Source: Blastocatellia bacterium
GTDB taxonomy: Bacteria > Acidobacteriota > Blastocatellia > UBA7656 > JADIYM01
Assembly (NCBI GenBank): GCA_016705245.1
Contig: JADIYM010000002.1
Location: forward strand, 124,001 to 188,000
Length of the DNA stretch: 64,000 bases
Direction: 5' to 3'
Part shown: in pieces, positions 45,577 to 54,377 of the stretch
How positions within the stretch are numbered: the stretch's first letter is position 1
Layout of the letters: every line of letters starts with the position of its first letter
The notes under the pieces: model-generated
What the model was told of the DNA's origin: nothing
Databases searched by the model: none
Seen by the model: only the letters and a program-made list of their open reading frames with translations
Translations under genes and position numbers: made by a program

Positions 45577-47859
45577 ATGGCGATCGACGACATCAATCCA
45601 ACGGGAACGCAGCAGGTAGCCGAGGAGAATCAAACTCCCACGGAGGCCGAGACGAAGCAACCGGAGCAGGCGGCGCCTGTCACGGAACCAACAGCCGAGG
45701 TGGCGCCGGTCAGCGAGGTCGCGGCCGTGGCCGAACCGTCTGGCGAAGGTTCCTCCGAGGGCAGCGACTTCGGAGCCATGCTCGACCATTACGAAGAGCA
45801 GGCAAACTCGATTCAGGAGGGCGAAGTCGTAACCGGCCGCGTGATCGCCGTTACCGAACAGGGCGTGCTCATCGACATCGGCTTCAAGAGTGAAGGCATC
45901 GTCCCGAAGGATGAGTTCCTCACTGACGAGTCCGGCAACCTCATGGTCCAGCGTGGCGACGAGGTCGACGTTCTCGTGAAGAACTTCGAGAACTCTGAGG
46001 GCTACGTCGTGCTCTCGCGCGCGGATGCGGTGCGCATGAAGGTCTGGGACAAGATCCGGAAGGCGCACGCGGATCGCGAGACGATCACCGGCAAGGTGAT
46101 CGAGCGGATCAAGGGCGGATTGAAGGTCGACATCGACGGGGTCGCGGCTTTCCTGCCCGGCAGCCAGGTTGACGTCCGACCGGTTCGCAACCTCGATGCG
46201 TTCAAGGGCAAGGACATCCAGGTCCGCGTCATCAAGATCAACAAGAAGCGCTCGAACATCGTCCTTTCCCGCAAGGTCGTCCTCGAAGAGGAGATCACGG
46301 AGAAGAAGGGCGGCACCCTTTCGGTGCTCGAGGAAGGTGCGGTGATGGAAGGCCAGGTGAAGAACATCACCGACTACGGCGCCTTCATCGACCTCGGTGG
46401 CATCGACGGCCTGCTGCACATCACGGACATGAGCTGGGGACGCATCCTGTCGCCGAACGACCTGTTCAAGGTCGGGGACAAGGTGCAGATCAAGATCCTC
46501 AAGTTCGACAAGGACCGCGAGCGCATCTCGCTCGGGTTCAAGCAGCTCCTCCCGGATCCGTGGGAAACGGTGCAGGAGCGCTACTACGTGGGCCAGCGAC
46601 TGTCGGGCAAGATCGTCTCGATCACGGACTACGGTTCGTTCGTCGAGCTCGAAGAGGGTGTCGAGGGACTGGTTCACGTTACCGAAATGACGTGGTCGAA
46701 GCGCCTGAAGCACCCGTCGAAGATTGTCGACGTCAGCCAGGAAGTGAACGTGATGGTGCTCGACGTGGATCCGCGCAATCGCCGGATCTCGCTGGGCATC
46801 AAGCAGACCGAGCCGGATCCGTGGGAGACACTGCCGCATCGTTACGGCATCGGAACCCGCGTCGAGGGCAAGGTTCGCAGCCTCACGGATTTTGGCGCTT
46901 TCGTCGAGATCGAGGACGGAGTGGACGGACTCGTGCACGTGTCCGACATCTCGTGGACGAAGCGGATCAAGCATCCGTCCGAGGTCCTCAAGAAGGGCCA
47001 GGCCGTCAACGCGATCATCACGAATATCGATTCTGAGAATCGGCGTCTTTCGCTCTCGATCAAGGATCTCGAGCCGAATGCCTGGGATCGCTTCTTCGAC
47101 ACACATCGTGCCGGCGATCTCGTGAAGGGCAAGATCGCCCGATTCGCGAACTTCGGCGCCTTCGTGGAGCTGGAGGAGGGAATCGAGGGACTCTGTCACG
47201 TGTCTGAGCTCGCCGACGAGCGTATCGAGAAGCCCGAGGATGCCGTCCAGATTGGACAGCAGCTCGCCTTCAAGATCCTCAAGCTCGATCGCGAGCAGCG
47301 GAAGATCGGCCTGTCGGCACGAGCCGTTGGCAAGGAGGACGATCCGAGCGACGTCCGGACCTACTACGACAGTGGCGAAGGCATGGCGTCACTCGGTGAG
47401 CTTGCGAACCTGTTCCCCCGCTCGGCGGCGCCTGAAGCGGCTGCCGGCGAGGATGGTTCGTCTGAATCCGGTGAGGCGGAGGCGGCGGTCGAAGCCAGCG
47501 CGGAGGTCAGCGCCGGAGAAACCGTCGAGGAAACGGTCGTCGAGGCCGACGCCGAAGCGCCTGTCGCAGAGGCGGTAGAGGCCGCAGTCGAGGAAGCCGT
47601 CGAGACTCCTGTCGAGGCTGAGGTTGAGGTCGTCGAGGAAGCTGTCGAAGCTCCTGCTGCCGAGGCCGCCGAGGAATCGGTCGCCGAAGCGGTTGAGGCG
47701 GATGTCGAAGATGCCGTCGCGACCCCTGCCGAGGCAGAGGTTGAAGTCGTCGAGGAAGCCGTCGAGGCTCCTGCCGCCGAGGCCGCCGAGGAATCGGTCG
47801 CCGAGAGCGGTGCCGAATCGGACGAGTCCTCGTCATCTGACGAGACAAAGGTCGAATAA
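45577..47859 (+). CDS. rpsA: 30S ribosomal protein S1 with extended acidic tail
   Basis: The product is 760 aa, well above the usual 350-560. Six S1 domains are visible at about 82-148, 168-234, 254-322, 339-408, 426-495 and 512-582; the last four are closely alike (DYGSFVELEEGVEGLVHVTE, DFGAFVEIEDGVDGLVHVSD). S1 binds mRNA on the 30S subunit and helps start translation. An acidic 75-residue leader precedes domain 1. Residues about 600-760 are Glu/Ala/Val-rich with a 39-codon internal repeat. AAGGAGA precedes the ATG at good spacing. A terminator and initiator tRNA follow. Confidence 0.96.
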   Translation: MAIDDINPTGTQQVAEENQTPTEAETKQPEQAAPVTEPTAEVAPVSEVAAVAEPSGEGSSEGSDFGAMLDHYEEQANSIQEGEVVTGRVIAVTEQGVLIDIGFKSEGIVPKDEFLTDESGNLMVQRGDEVDVLVKNFENSEGYVVLSRADAVRMKVWDKIRKAHADRETITGKVIERIKGGLKVDIDGVAAFLPGSQVDVRPVRNLDAFKGKDIQVRVIKINKKRSNIVLSRKVVLEEEITEKKGGTLSVLEEGAVMEGQVKNITDYGAFIDLGGIDGLLHITDMSWGRILSPNDLFKVGDKVQIKILKFDKDRERISLGFKQLLPDPWETVQERYYVGQRLSGKIVSITDYGSFVELEEGVEGLVHVTEMTWSKRLKHPSKIVDVSQEVNVMVLDVDPRNRRISLGIKQTEPDPWETLPHRYGIGTRVEGKVRSLTDFGAFVEIEDGVDGLVHVSDISWTKRIKHPSEVLKKGQAVNAIITNIDSENRRLSLSIKDLEPNAWDRFFDTHRAGDLVKGKIARFANFGAFVELEEGIEGLCHVSELADERIEKPEDAVQIGQQLAFKILKLDREQRKIGLSARAVGKEDDPSDVRTYYDSGEGMASLGELANLFPRSAAPEAAAGEDGSSESGEAEAAVEASAEVSAGETVEETVVEADAEAPVAEAVEAAVEEAVETPVEAEVEVVEEAVEAPAAEAAEESVAEAVEADVEDAVATPAEAEVEVVEEAVEAPAAEAAEESVAESGAESDESSSSDETKVE

Positions 47860-47868
47860 AGCAGCCAT

Positions 47869-47907
47869 CTTCGGGAGCCCGGTCTGTCCAGGCCGTGGCT
47901 CCCGAAG
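47869..47907 (+). terminator. rpsA terminator hairpin
   Basis: CTTCGGGAGCC (47869-47879) pairs perfectly with GGCTCCCGAAG (47897-47907), starting 10 bases after the rpsA stop. It is followed by AAAACTGTT rather than a T-run. Confidence 0.75.
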
Positions 47908-47914
47908 AAAACTG

Positions 47915-47943
47915 TTGACGGACCTCAGGACGCTCGGCATACT
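47915..47943 (+). promoter_or_regulatory. Predicted promoter of the initiator tRNA
   Basis: TTGACG (47915-47920), 17 bases, CATACT (47938-47943); the tRNA begins 13 bases further on. Confidence 0.65.
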
Positions 47944-47955
47944 CCTTGTTCCTGA

Positions 47956-48033
<78 letters not shown>

Positions 48034-48155
48034 ATTCGCGAACGGTCATCCTTCGGGGTGGCCGTTTTGTTTTTGTTTCTTCGTGCTCGAGCCTTCCTTC
48101 GAGTACAATCGCGACGTTCACCCAATCCCCCTGAAGTTCATAGTGAAGTGCGCAG

Positions 48156-48530
48156 ATGGATGCGAAACGGCCTGACCTCATCAACGCAACATCGCAGACG
48201 CGAGTGAACTACCGTCTGCCGATCGTCATCGAAGGCGATGACGTAGACGGACGTCCCTTTCGGGAACACGCGACGGTCGAGAATGTCACCCGGCGTGGCG
48301 CGTTTGTCGAAACTAGCCTGAGCCTGAAGGCTGGCGGGCTGCTCGCCCTCGTCGATGCGTCGGCGGACGACCGTCGGCTCGGCTTCGGCCAGATCGTCTG
48401 GGTTCGCGAAGATAAAGACATGGCGCCCGGCGTCGGGATGCGGCTTGTCGGCGACAACGCGAAATGGATGGAGTACCTGATCGCGCATTCCGTTCTCGAG
48501 ATCGAGCTCGAAGACGGAGGCGACGACTGA
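48156..48530 (+). CDS. PilZ-like domain protein
   Basis: The product is 124 aa. It has an RVNYR segment (RxxxR-like) near residue 16 and VTRRGAFVET about 25 residues later, which resembles the D/NxSxxG element, followed by beta strands GLLALVDAS and GFGQIVWVRE. PilZ domains bind cyclic di-GMP. The second motif is imperfect, so binding is uncertain. The gene lies between tRNA-fMet and an HD hydrolase. Confidence 0.65.
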   Translation: MDAKRPDLINATSQTRVNYRLPIVIEGDDVDGRPFREHATVENVTRRGAFVETSLSLKAGGLLALVDASADDRRLGFGQIVWVREDKDMAPGVGMRLVGDNAKWMEYLIAHSVLEIELEDGGDD

Positions 48531-48552
48531 ACCGATACTCCGAGATGCGTTG

Positions 48553-49857
48553 ATGTCACCGCCGATCGAACGACTGTACCGCGATCCGGTGCATAACATC
48601 ATCTCGCTGTCGTATGACGATCCGGTCGAACGGCTCCTCATCGAGATCGTCGATTCGCCCGAGTTCCAGCGACTGCGGCGCATCAAGCAACTCGGCCTGG
48701 CAATGTTCACCTACCAGGGCGCCGAGCACAGCCGCTTTACGCATTCGCTCGGCGTCATGCACGTAATGCGGCGCGTGCTGCAGCGGATCGGGCGCGACGA
48801 TCTCGTAGATGACCGCGTTCGCGCAATCGCCCTCGCGTCTGCCCTGCTCCATGACATCGGGCACGGACCGTTCTCGCACGTGATCGAGAAAGTGCTGAAG
48901 GTCGCCCACGAGCAGCGCACCGTCGACATCCTGCTCGATCCTCGAACTCGGGTGAACGAGATCCTCGCCCGATTCGACCCGGAACTTCCGCGCGATATCG
49001 CTTCCGTGTACAGCTACGACTTCCAGCCGGCATTCGTATCGCAACTCGTCTCGAGTCAGCTCGACGTGGATCGTTGCGACTATCTTCTACGCGATGCGCT
49101 TATGACCGGGGCCAAATACGGCAACTACGACCTCGAGTGGATTCTTCGGCATATTCGTCTCGACTCGACGGGAGCCCGCCTGTTCGTCGGCGCCAAGGGA
49201 CTCTACGCGGTCGAAGAGTACCTTCAGGCCAGGTTCTACATGTTCCGGCAGGTCTATTTCCATCGGACGCTTCGCGCGGCCGAGGCGCTCCTGCTTTCGA
49301 TCCTCCGGCGGGCCGTTGAGCTCTTCGCAGCTTCCGAGTTGCGGTTCACCGTGCCAGGATCCGTGTTCGAACGGATGCTCGGAGGCCACGAGCTCTCGGT
49401 TGTCGAGTATCTGGAACTGGACGACTATGACCTTATGTTCCACATCAAGCAGTGGCAACGCGATCCGGACCCGGTGCTCGCGGATCTGGCTAGACGATTC
49501 GTGGATCGAAGACTCTTCAAGACGATCGACGTCGACGTCGATCCGTCGGCCGAAGCGGAGCTGGCGGAGGTCGTGTGTGGAATCGTGGCGGCCGCCGGAT
49601 TCGACCCCGAGTACTACTTCGTCGTCGACAGTGCCTCGGATGTGCCGTATTACGGCTATTATGCCCCTGACGAGGCCGATGCCCGGTCCAACATCTATGT
49701 CGAGGTCGGTAGCCCTGGCGGCGAAGTGCGTGAGATCAGCAGTGTCTCGCACGTCGTGAAAGGCATGGAGAGTTACAGGATTCACCGGTTCTGTTTTCCG
49801 GCCGAGGTAGCGGATACCGTCACGGCAGCTTCGGAAAAACTGGCATCCGGAAAGTGA
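48553..49857 (+). CDS. HD-domain phosphohydrolase (dNTPase/SAMHD1-like)
   Basis: The product is 434 aa. The N-terminus RLYRDPVHNIISLSYDD and FQRLRRIKQLGLAMFTYQGA is typical of the family. The HD motif lies in ALLHDIGHGPFSH, with the preceding metal-binding His in EHSRFTHSLGV and a later SSQLDVDRCDYLLRD segment. Family members hydrolyse dNTPs to nucleoside and triphosphate. ATG 48553 is preferred over the TTG three bases earlier. Its stop overlaps the next gene by GTGA. Confidence 0.88.
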   Translation: MSPPIERLYRDPVHNIISLSYDDPVERLLIEIVDSPEFQRLRRIKQLGLAMFTYQGAEHSRFTHSLGVMHVMRRVLQRIGRDDLVDDRVRAIALASALLHDIGHGPFSHVIEKVLKVAHEQRTVDILLDPRTRVNEILARFDPELPRDIASVYSYDFQPAFVSQLVSSQLDVDRCDYLLRDALMTGAKYGNYDLEWILRHIRLDSTGARLFVGAKGLYAVEEYLQARFYMFRQVYFHRTLRAAEALLLSILRRAVELFAASELRFTVPGSVFERMLGGHELSVVEYLELDDYDLMFHIKQWQRDPDPVLADLARRFVDRRLFKTIDVDVDPSAEAELAEVVCGIVAAAGFDPEYYFVVDSASDVPYYGYYAPDEADARSNIYVEVGSPGGEVREISSVSHVVKGMESYRIHRFCFPAEVADTVTAASEKLASGK

Positions 49858-50864
49858 GGGCGCTCATCCGGCGTTCGGTTTGCGCAGCGACCGTGGCAGT
49901 CCTGTCCGGATTGACGCAAGCGGCCGCGATCGGTCAGGACGAGGCGGCGATCATCGCCCATCGTGCGGCTGTCCTCCCGCTGTCGGGCTTCGTCCCATTG
50001 CGCTCTGAGGTTGCACGGCTACTCGCCGGATCAGGTGTTGCGACGCTGGATTTTGGACTGGCGGACGCCGCGTCTCGGGGTGTCGGATTCAACGGCTCGC
50101 TCAACCCGACAAAGGACGAAATCCGTCGAGTCGCATCGGCAATCGGGTGTGACATCCTGGTTTTGGGGACATCGAGTGTGGCCGAGCGTGAGTCATCCGA
50201 CCCGGCGCGACGATGGGACGCGTTCGCGGGTCTCTTCCTGGTCGACGGGAGGTCCGGGAACCTACTGCATTACAATGGGTTACGCTACTTCGGCAGTGAG
50301 CGTGCAGACGTCGAGCGATTGCTTCTCGACGCAGTGGCCGTCGAGGTGAAGTCGTGGTCGAAGCGGATTCGGTTGCTGGACCGAGTGATCGACGAGCGGC
50401 CGGAAATCGGATCTCCGGAGTCGTTCCTCGATTTTGTCTCTAATCCGGAGGGCAGTCCGAACGAGATCCCACCACGATTCTTCTCGCGTCCGGTGCCGGC
50501 ATACACCACGGACGCCGACCGGATTCACGCGACGGCCACCGTAGAGCTTCTCGTCGAGTTTCTTGCCGATGAGACTTATGGTCGAATCGAACTCGTACGT
50601 TGGGCTGGGTTCGGTCTGGACGAATCCGCCATTGCAGCAGTGAGGGCTTCGAAATTCTGGCCGGCACGCAAGAACGGACGCCTAGTGCCCGCACGAGCGA
50701 TGCTCAGATTTAACTTCCGGTTTCGAGACGATACGTCGATTGGGTCGCGTCGCGGGGAGATGGAATCTGCTCCAATATTAAGGGCGTGCGCCGCCTCGCA
50801 TTCGACGGATTCCGGTCGCGCCGAGTCATCGCCGATCATCCCGGGAAGCGATCTAAAGTATTGA
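49854..50864 (+). CDS. Exported protein with C-terminal TonB-like domain
   Basis: The product is 336 aa from a GTG that overlaps the upstream stop. The N-terminus has a signal sequence (SVCAATVAVLSGLTQAAA). The middle contains SAIGCDILVLGTSSVAERES, recalling domains that retrieve lipoprotein or curli functions. Residues about 215-300 resemble a TonB C-terminal fold (ATVELLVEFLADETYGRIEL, ESAIAAVRASKFWPARKNG). There is no proline-rich TonB spacer, so it may be a stand-alone envelope protein rather than an energy transducer. Confidence 0.7.
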   Translation: MRALIRRSVCAATVAVLSGLTQAAAIGQDEAAIIAHRAAVLPLSGFVPLRSEVARLLAGSGVATLDFGLADAASRGVGFNGSLNPTKDEIRRVASAIGCDILVLGTSSVAERESSDPARRWDAFAGLFLVDGRSGNLLHYNGLRYFGSERADVERLLLDAVAVEVKSWSKRIRLLDRVIDERPEIGSPESFLDFVSNPEGSPNEIPPRFFSRPVPAYTTDADRIHATATVELLVEFLADETYGRIELVRWAGFGLDESAIAAVRASKFWPARKNGRLVPARAMLRFNFRFRDDTSIGSRRGEMESAPILRACAASHSTDSGRAESSPIIPGSDLKY

Positions 50865-51001
50865 CGCATAGTAAGATATGCGATTACCGTCTCTCGAAAC
50901 TCAGCCCTTGCCAGCCTTTCGGGCATGGAGTACTATCAGCGCAGTTTCCGCAGTTCATCCGATCTTTCCACCCCGTCTCGTATCCCAACAAGGAGGCTTC
51001 T

Positions 51002-51241
51002 ATGAATCAGTTCAGCACGACCGAAGAACTCAAGGCGTACCTTCTCGCCGAGAACCCTCAATTCAGAGATCTGGCGAACGAACACCGTCAGTACGAGGAA
51101 CGCCTTGGACAGTTGGCAGCATTGAGCTACCCGAATGACGATGAGTTGGTGGAAGAGAAGAGCCTCAAGAAGAAGAAGCTATTGATCAAGGACCAGATGG
51201 AGACGATCCTGGCGCAATACCGCCACCGAGAAAGTTCATAA
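51002..51241 (+). CDS. DUF465/YdcH family small protein
   Basis: The product is 79 aa, mostly two helices. The segment LAALSYPNDDELVEEKSLKK is the family's turn and second helix, ending in KDQMETILAQYR. Its function is unknown. AAGGAGG is ideally placed before the ATG. The gene is single-cistronic, bounded by a strong terminator. Confidence 0.85.
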   Translation: MNQFSTTEELKAYLLAENPQFRDLANEHRQYEERLGQLAALSYPNDDELVEEKSLKKKKLLIKDQMETILAQYRHRESS

Positions 51242-51288
51242 CAACGCACTCATTGAACCCCACAAGCAGGTTCGCCAACATTGATGAC

Positions 51289-51310
51289 GGGGGCGCTTGA
51301 AAGCGCCCCC
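51289..51310 (+). terminator. Terminator of the DUF465 gene
   Basis: GGGGGCGC (51289-51296) pairs with GCGCCCCC (51303-51310) around TTGAAA, followed by GTTTC. It lies 48 bases past the stop codon. Confidence 0.8.
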
Positions 51311-51344
51311 GTTTCGCGTCGGGAGACATCCAGCGGATTTCGAC

Positions 51345-51986
51345 ATGGCACGAGAGGGCATTCCATTCATCGCGCTATTTGCATTCCCGGCTCTGCTGGC
51401 CGGCATTGCTGGCGCGTTCACCGGCAACGTATGGCTCTTGGGCTTCGCGATCCTGTGCGCCGCACTGGCGGCGTTCATGGCCTATTTTTTTCGAGATCCT
51501 TCTCGAGCTGTGCCGACCGAGCCGGGAATCGTCGTATCGCCGGCCGATGGCAAGGTTCTCGTCGTCGAGCACGTCGATGCCTCTGACCCCAGGTCGGCGA
51601 CCCAGGTTTCGATCTTCCTTTCGCCGCTGGATGTGCACATCAACAGGGCGCCCATCGGAGGCACGATCGAATCGGTGACCTACAAGCCCGGTGAGTTTCG
51701 TGTAGCGAGCCGGAAAATTGCATCGGAAGTGAACGAGCAGAATGTCATCGAGATTCGCGGAGCCGACATGGCGATCGTGGCGCGACAGATTGCCGGACTC
51801 GTCGCGAGGCGCATCGTGTGCTGGAAAAAGGCTGGCGACCGTGTGGCGACTGGCGAGCGCATCGGACTCATGAAATTCAGCTCGAGAATGGATGTTGTCA
51901 TGCCGTCGGACATAGAGGTTCTGTGTCGAATCGGCGATCGCGTCGTCGGCGGCGAGACCGTCATCGGGAGAAAGATCCGTGACTGA
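51345..51986 (+). CDS. psd: Phosphatidylserine decarboxylase proenzyme (short form)
   Basis: The product is 213 aa, the short-form size. N-terminal hydrophobic helices (FIALFAFPALLAGIAGAF, then LGFAILCAALAAFMAYFF) anchor it to the membrane. VSPADGKV and FLSPLDVHINRAPI are conserved catalytic segments. The autocleavage site, usually FGSR in this subgroup, reads FSSRMDV here: the serine that becomes the pyruvoyl group is present but the preceding Gly is Ser. It makes phosphatidylethanolamine. Its last 8 bases overlap pssA. Confidence 0.92.
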   Translation: MAREGIPFIALFAFPALLAGIAGAFTGNVWLLGFAILCAALAAFMAYFFRDPSRAVPTEPGIVVSPADGKVLVVEHVDASDPRSATQVSIFLSPLDVHINRAPIGGTIESVTYKPGEFRVASRKIASEVNEQNVIEIRGADMAIVARQIAGLVARRIVCWKKAGDRVATGERIGLMKFSSRMDVVMPSDIEVLCRIGDRVVGGETVIGRKIRD

Positions 51987-52902
51987 TGAAGTGGAAGTGA
52001 CGAGACCGGAACGCAAGGGATTCAAGAAGAGCGTTTACATAATCCCGAGCCTGTTCACGACCGCGAACATCTTTTGCGGATTCTCGGCAGTCATCGAATC
52101 GGTCAGCGGCAGTGTGGCCCTGAATTCGGGGGACATCGAGGGAGCAGCGAGGCATTTCAATATCGCGGCCCTGTTCATCGGTTGGGCGGTTCTATTTGAT
52201 TTCCTCGACGGCCGCGTCGCGCGGATGACGAACTCAACGACCCAGTTCGGTGTCGAATTCGATTCGATTGCCGACGTGCTCACGTTCGGCATCGCCCCTG
52301 CGATGCTCGTCTACTGCTGGGGGTACGGTTTCACGCCCGATCTGGGGAGTTTCCCGTGGGCCGTGTCGTTTCTCTTCCTCATCTGCGGGGCGCTGCGTCT
52401 GGCTCGTTTCAACGTGATGGCGTCGAAACCGAAGCTCCAGAAGCCGAACGCCAGCCCGAAACTCGACAAGAAAGCCTTCGTCGGAATGCCGATTCCAGCC
52501 GGCGCGAGTCTCATCGCGTCGATCGTGCACTTCTCACCGACTCCGGCATCGGTGACCGCGTCGCAGTTCAACCTCCTTGGACGCGTCGTCTACATCAGCC
52601 CAAGGGACTGGAGTGTGGCGCTTCTCGTGCTCGTTGCGTGCCTGGCGTTTCTGATGGTCAGCACGTTCCGGTACACGAGCTTCAAGTCGGTGGCGCCGAA
52701 TTCCCGAAATCCTCGACTCGTCGTGCTCTTCCTGGCGGTTGTGATCGTTTCCGTCTTCTATTACTCACAGTGGACGCTGCTGCTGATCTCGTCGGCTTAT
52801 GCGCTGCACGGCGTTCTCGGGAAGGTGGTTGGGCTGTTTCGCAGGGTTGGGAGCAATCCGGCCATAGACGCGGCCCCAAAGTCGAGCGTCGACGCGCCAT
52901 AG
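51979..52902 (+). CDS. pssA: CDP-diacylglycerol-serine O-phosphatidyltransferase
   Basis: The product is 307 aa. The CDP-alcohol phosphatidyltransferase motif DGx2ARx8Gx3Dx3D is complete, beginning DGRVAR at about residue 76 and ending FDSIADV. Several membrane helices follow. It condenses CDP-diacylglycerol with serine to phosphatidylserine, which Psd then decarboxylates. The GTG start lies within the end of psd, so the two are translationally coupled. The C-terminal about 20 residues are poorly conserved. Confidence 0.95.
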   Translation: MTDEVEVTRPERKGFKKSVYIIPSLFTTANIFCGFSAVIESVSGSVALNSGDIEGAARHFNIAALFIGWAVLFDFLDGRVARMTNSTTQFGVEFDSIADVLTFGIAPAMLVYCWGYGFTPDLGSFPWAVSFLFLICGALRLARFNVMASKPKLQKPNASPKLDKKAFVGMPIPAGASLIASIVHFSPTPASVTASQFNLLGRVVYISPRDWSVALLVLVACLAFLMVSTFRYTSFKSVAPNSRNPRLVVLFLAVVIVSVFYYSQWTLLLISSAYALHGVLGKVVGLFRRVGSNPAIDAAPKSSVDAP

Positions 52903-52977
52903 AACCGGAACACGAGAACCGCCCCAACGTTTTTCGCTCTGAACCAGTAGTTCAAGGTGAAGGCGCAAGGAACCTCG

Positions 52978-53631
52978 ATGGCGGGAGACGTGGTCAACAT
53001 CGCTCTGACGACCGGCAAGCTCGGAGCCTGCCCGGCGACCGACGCCCGAGACGACGTGCTCGAGCAGGCGATTGTCCGGGCTCGTCGCGGGGACCTCGAG
53101 GCCTTTGACCTCATTATTCGCCGCTCGGAGCGGCGCGTGGTGTCGGTTGCGTGGCGCATTCTCGGGAACGAGGACGACGCGCGTGATGTGGCTCAAGAGA
53201 TCTTTCTCAGGGTCTTTCGCTATCTTGGAACATATCGTCCTGGCGAGAGCTTCTCGGCGTGGCTATACCGGATCGCGATCAACGCCTGCCGGGACGCGCG
53301 TCGCGCCGGTGCAGTCAGGGCAGCACACTTTGCGCCCCCCGCCGACATCGACGACTGGGATCCCGCTGGAAACGAGGAACCTCCAGACGACGCTCTGCTC
53401 AGGACTCAGCGGCGGGAGCTCATCGGACGTGCCTTGTCGAAACTTGCCGGCCGCGAGCGTGAGGCTTTTGTCCTGAGGGATCTGGAAGGCCTGACGACCG
53501 AGGAAGTCGCCGAGGCGCTCGGAATGAAGGCTGCGACGGTACGCGGTTATGTGTCGACCGCGCGTGCGAAGGTTCGGTCATATTGCTCGGAGGCCATTGC
53601 GGCCAGCGGGCGGGCAGGAGGTCTTCGATGA
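52978..53631 (+). CDS. ECF-type sigma factor
   Basis: The product is 217 aa. Sigma region 2 is at about 40-110 (GDLEAFDLIIRRSERRVV, DDARDVAQEIFLRVFRYL, FSAWLYRIAINACRD). Region 4 is at about 145-200 (GREREAFVLRDLEGLTTEEV, GMKAATVRGYVSTARAKV), a helix-turn-helix for -35 binding. Region 3 is absent, as in ECF factors. AAGGA precedes the ATG at 52978. Its stop overlaps the anti-sigma start by ATGA. Confidence 0.93.
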   Translation: MAGDVVNIALTTGKLGACPATDARDDVLEQAIVRARRGDLEAFDLIIRRSERRVVSVAWRILGNEDDARDVAQEIFLRVFRYLGTYRPGESFSAWLYRIAINACRDARRAGAVRAAHFAPPADIDDWDPAGNEEPPDDALLRTQRRELIGRALSKLAGREREAFVLRDLEGLTTEEVAEALGMKAATVRGYVSTARAKVRSYCSEAIAASGRAGGLR

Positions 53632-54305
53632 CGTGCAGCTCTTTCGTATCGCTGGTCGCGGATTTCGTGGCGGGCGACCTGCCGGACGCAGCAGAGTGCG
53701 AGATTGCCGGGCACGTGCGCGAATGCACGGCGTGCGCTGCGGCGCTGGAGCGCGAAAGGTCGGTGCGCTCGATGCTAGCAGACTGGTCCGAGCCCGAAGA
53801 CGTCGATGAGGACCGTGATCGGCTTCGCGCACAGGTCCGGACGGCGATCGAGATCGAGTTCCGCCGAGCCCGCCGCAGGGCGTTCATGGCGCGACTGGCC
53901 GCCGCTGCGTCCATCGCCATCGTAGCGGTGCTACTCGCAATCGCGGGAATCGGACGGATCGGCAGTCCAGTCGGGTCGCCTGCGATTGCCGGACCGGCAA
54001 CGAGGGTCGAGGACACGGAGCCGAGTCTATTCACGATGGTCGGTCCGTTTTCGAAGAAGGACGGACTCGACTCGAAGAAACGGAGTGACAAGCCGCGCCG
54101 GGTCGATCAGAAATCGCGTCGTGTCGGTCGGCGCAGTGTCGAGCCGAGCCGGGCGACTCGGACCCCAAAGCTGGGAGTGGGTGCCATCGACTCGGATTCG
54201 ATGATGCGGTTCGAGTTTCAGACGCAGGATCCGAAAATCCGGATCATCTGGTTCGTACCGCGTGCGGAGGAAGGTCTGTCGACGCCGGGGGAGATTGGCG
54301 ACTGA
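53628..54305 (+). CDS. Zinc-finger anti-sigma factor (membrane-bound)
   Basis: The product is 225 aa. An N-terminal HC2-type zinc-binding domain ends in GHVRECTACAAAL (HxxxCxxC). One TM helix is at about residues 85-110 (LAAAASIAIVAVLLAIAGI), and the periplasmic part is basic and low-complexity. It should hold the upstream sigma factor at the membrane until a signal releases it. Overlapping ATGA with the sigma gene and AGGAGG within the sigma coding end support coupled expression. Confidence 0.88.
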   Translation: MTCSSFVSLVADFVAGDLPDAAECEIAGHVRECTACAAALERERSVRSMLADWSEPEDVDEDRDRLRAQVRTAIEIEFRRARRRAFMARLAAAASIAIVAVLLAIAGIGRIGSPVGSPAIAGPATRVEDTEPSLFTMVGPFSKKDGLDSKKRSDKPRRVDQKSRRVGRRSVEPSRATRTPKLGVGAIDSDSMMRFEFQTQDPKIRIIWFVPRAEEGLSTPGEIGD

Positions 54306-54377
54306 TCTGGCTTCCGGGTCAACACGATTCTGCGACACAGGCGCAACGAGTGAACTCAGCAAGGAGTACGTTTCACG

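Noticed and set aside
45424..47199. Long open frame antisense to rpsA (591 codons)
   Set aside because: It mirrors the codon bias of rpsA, has no recognisable domain and overlaps a certain gene.
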